From Chloroflexota bacterium (GTDB lineage: Bacteria > Chloroflexota > Anaerolineae > Aggregatilineales > Aggregatilineaceae), in contig JACRBK010000276.1 in NCBI GenBank assembly GCA_016234525.1, positions 1-5,170 on the forward strand: a DNA stretch of 5,170 nt. The letters run 5' to 3'. Position numbers and translations under genes: made by a program. Shown piece by piece: positions 5,137 through 5,170 of this stretch. Below the pieces are notes generated by a model. It worked only from the letters and a program-made list of their open reading frames with translations. It was not told where the DNA came from and made no database searches. Numbering within the stretch: the first letter of the stretch is position 1; each line of letters begins with the position of its first letter.

Positions 5137-5170
5137 TTATCCAAAATCCAGCTCAATCGCCCGCCGCAGC
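5137..5170 (-). CDS. C-terminal fragment of a convergent gene (hypothetical)
   Basis: On the minus strand an open frame enters from the right edge and ends at TAA (5139..5137), reading LRRAIELDFG. The other two frames show a stop within the visible part. The amphipathic composition, the position just before a terminator with a minus-strand T-tract, and the lack of any plus-strand signal here support a real gene end. Ten codons are too few to name the product. Confidence 0.4.
   Translation of the reverse strand, partial: LRRAIELDFG

Noticed and set aside
1..5170. tRNA, rRNA, riboswitch, insertion sequence, defence or phage system
   Set aside because: No cloverleaf, conserved rRNA segment, transposase motif, terminal inverted repeat or defence domain could be seen on either strand. 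Leaders are short and show no recognisable riboswitch core.

Overview
The window is an ordinary chromosomal stretch of a bacterium, most likely of the phylum Chloroflexota (Anaerolineae-like). That placement is inferred from the gene families and their architectures: tandem YaaQ/DarA-type P-II-like proteins, a secreted PD40/SH3b/CARDB mosaic protein with Pro/Thr linkers, and a Hanks kinase ending in a LiaI/LiaF-like membrane module. It does not rest on a phylogenetic marker. Genes are moderately GC-rich and intergenic regions are AT-richer. I see no rRNA, tRNA, CRISPR array, insertion sequence or phage gene.

Left part, minus strand (1-421): a complete 108-residue cyclic-di-AMP receptor of the DarA/PstA family is followed, with a 4-base ATGA overlap, by the first 32 codons of a second gene. 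That second gene looks like a divergent paralogue of the first and runs off the window edge. A good extended -10 promoter (456-484, minus) drives the pair.

Middle part, plus strand: a type-2 glycerate 2-kinase (523-1893) is divergent from the receptor genes. After a 108-base gap with a consensus TATAAT box comes a secreted 408-residue protein (2002-3228) with a signal peptide, three PD40 beta-propeller repeats, a bacterial SH3 domain and a C-terminal CARDB domain. Two hairpins follow, the second a textbook intrinsic terminator (3284-3314).

Right part: a 554-residue membrane Ser/Thr protein kinase (3421-5085, plus) has its own promoter. It has a full set of catalytic motifs, a Pro/Ser linker, a very highly charged Lys/Arg then Glu/Lys region, and four C-terminal membrane helices arranged as two similar pairs, with no sizeable extracellular domain. 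A hairpin at 5093-5119 ends it. The better T-tract of that hairpin lies on the minus strand, which suggests that it also terminates a convergent gene; 10 plausible C-terminal codons of that gene are visible at the right edge.

The genes do not form one operon. The themes are second-messenger sensing (c-di-AMP), central carbon metabolism (glycerate entry into glycolysis) and envelope functions (secreted cell-surface-type protein, membrane kinase). Any functional link between the secreted protein and the kinase is only a hypothesis from adjacency. I found no clearly new multi-gene system; the most unusual items are the kinase/LiaF-like fusion and the secreted mosaic protein.
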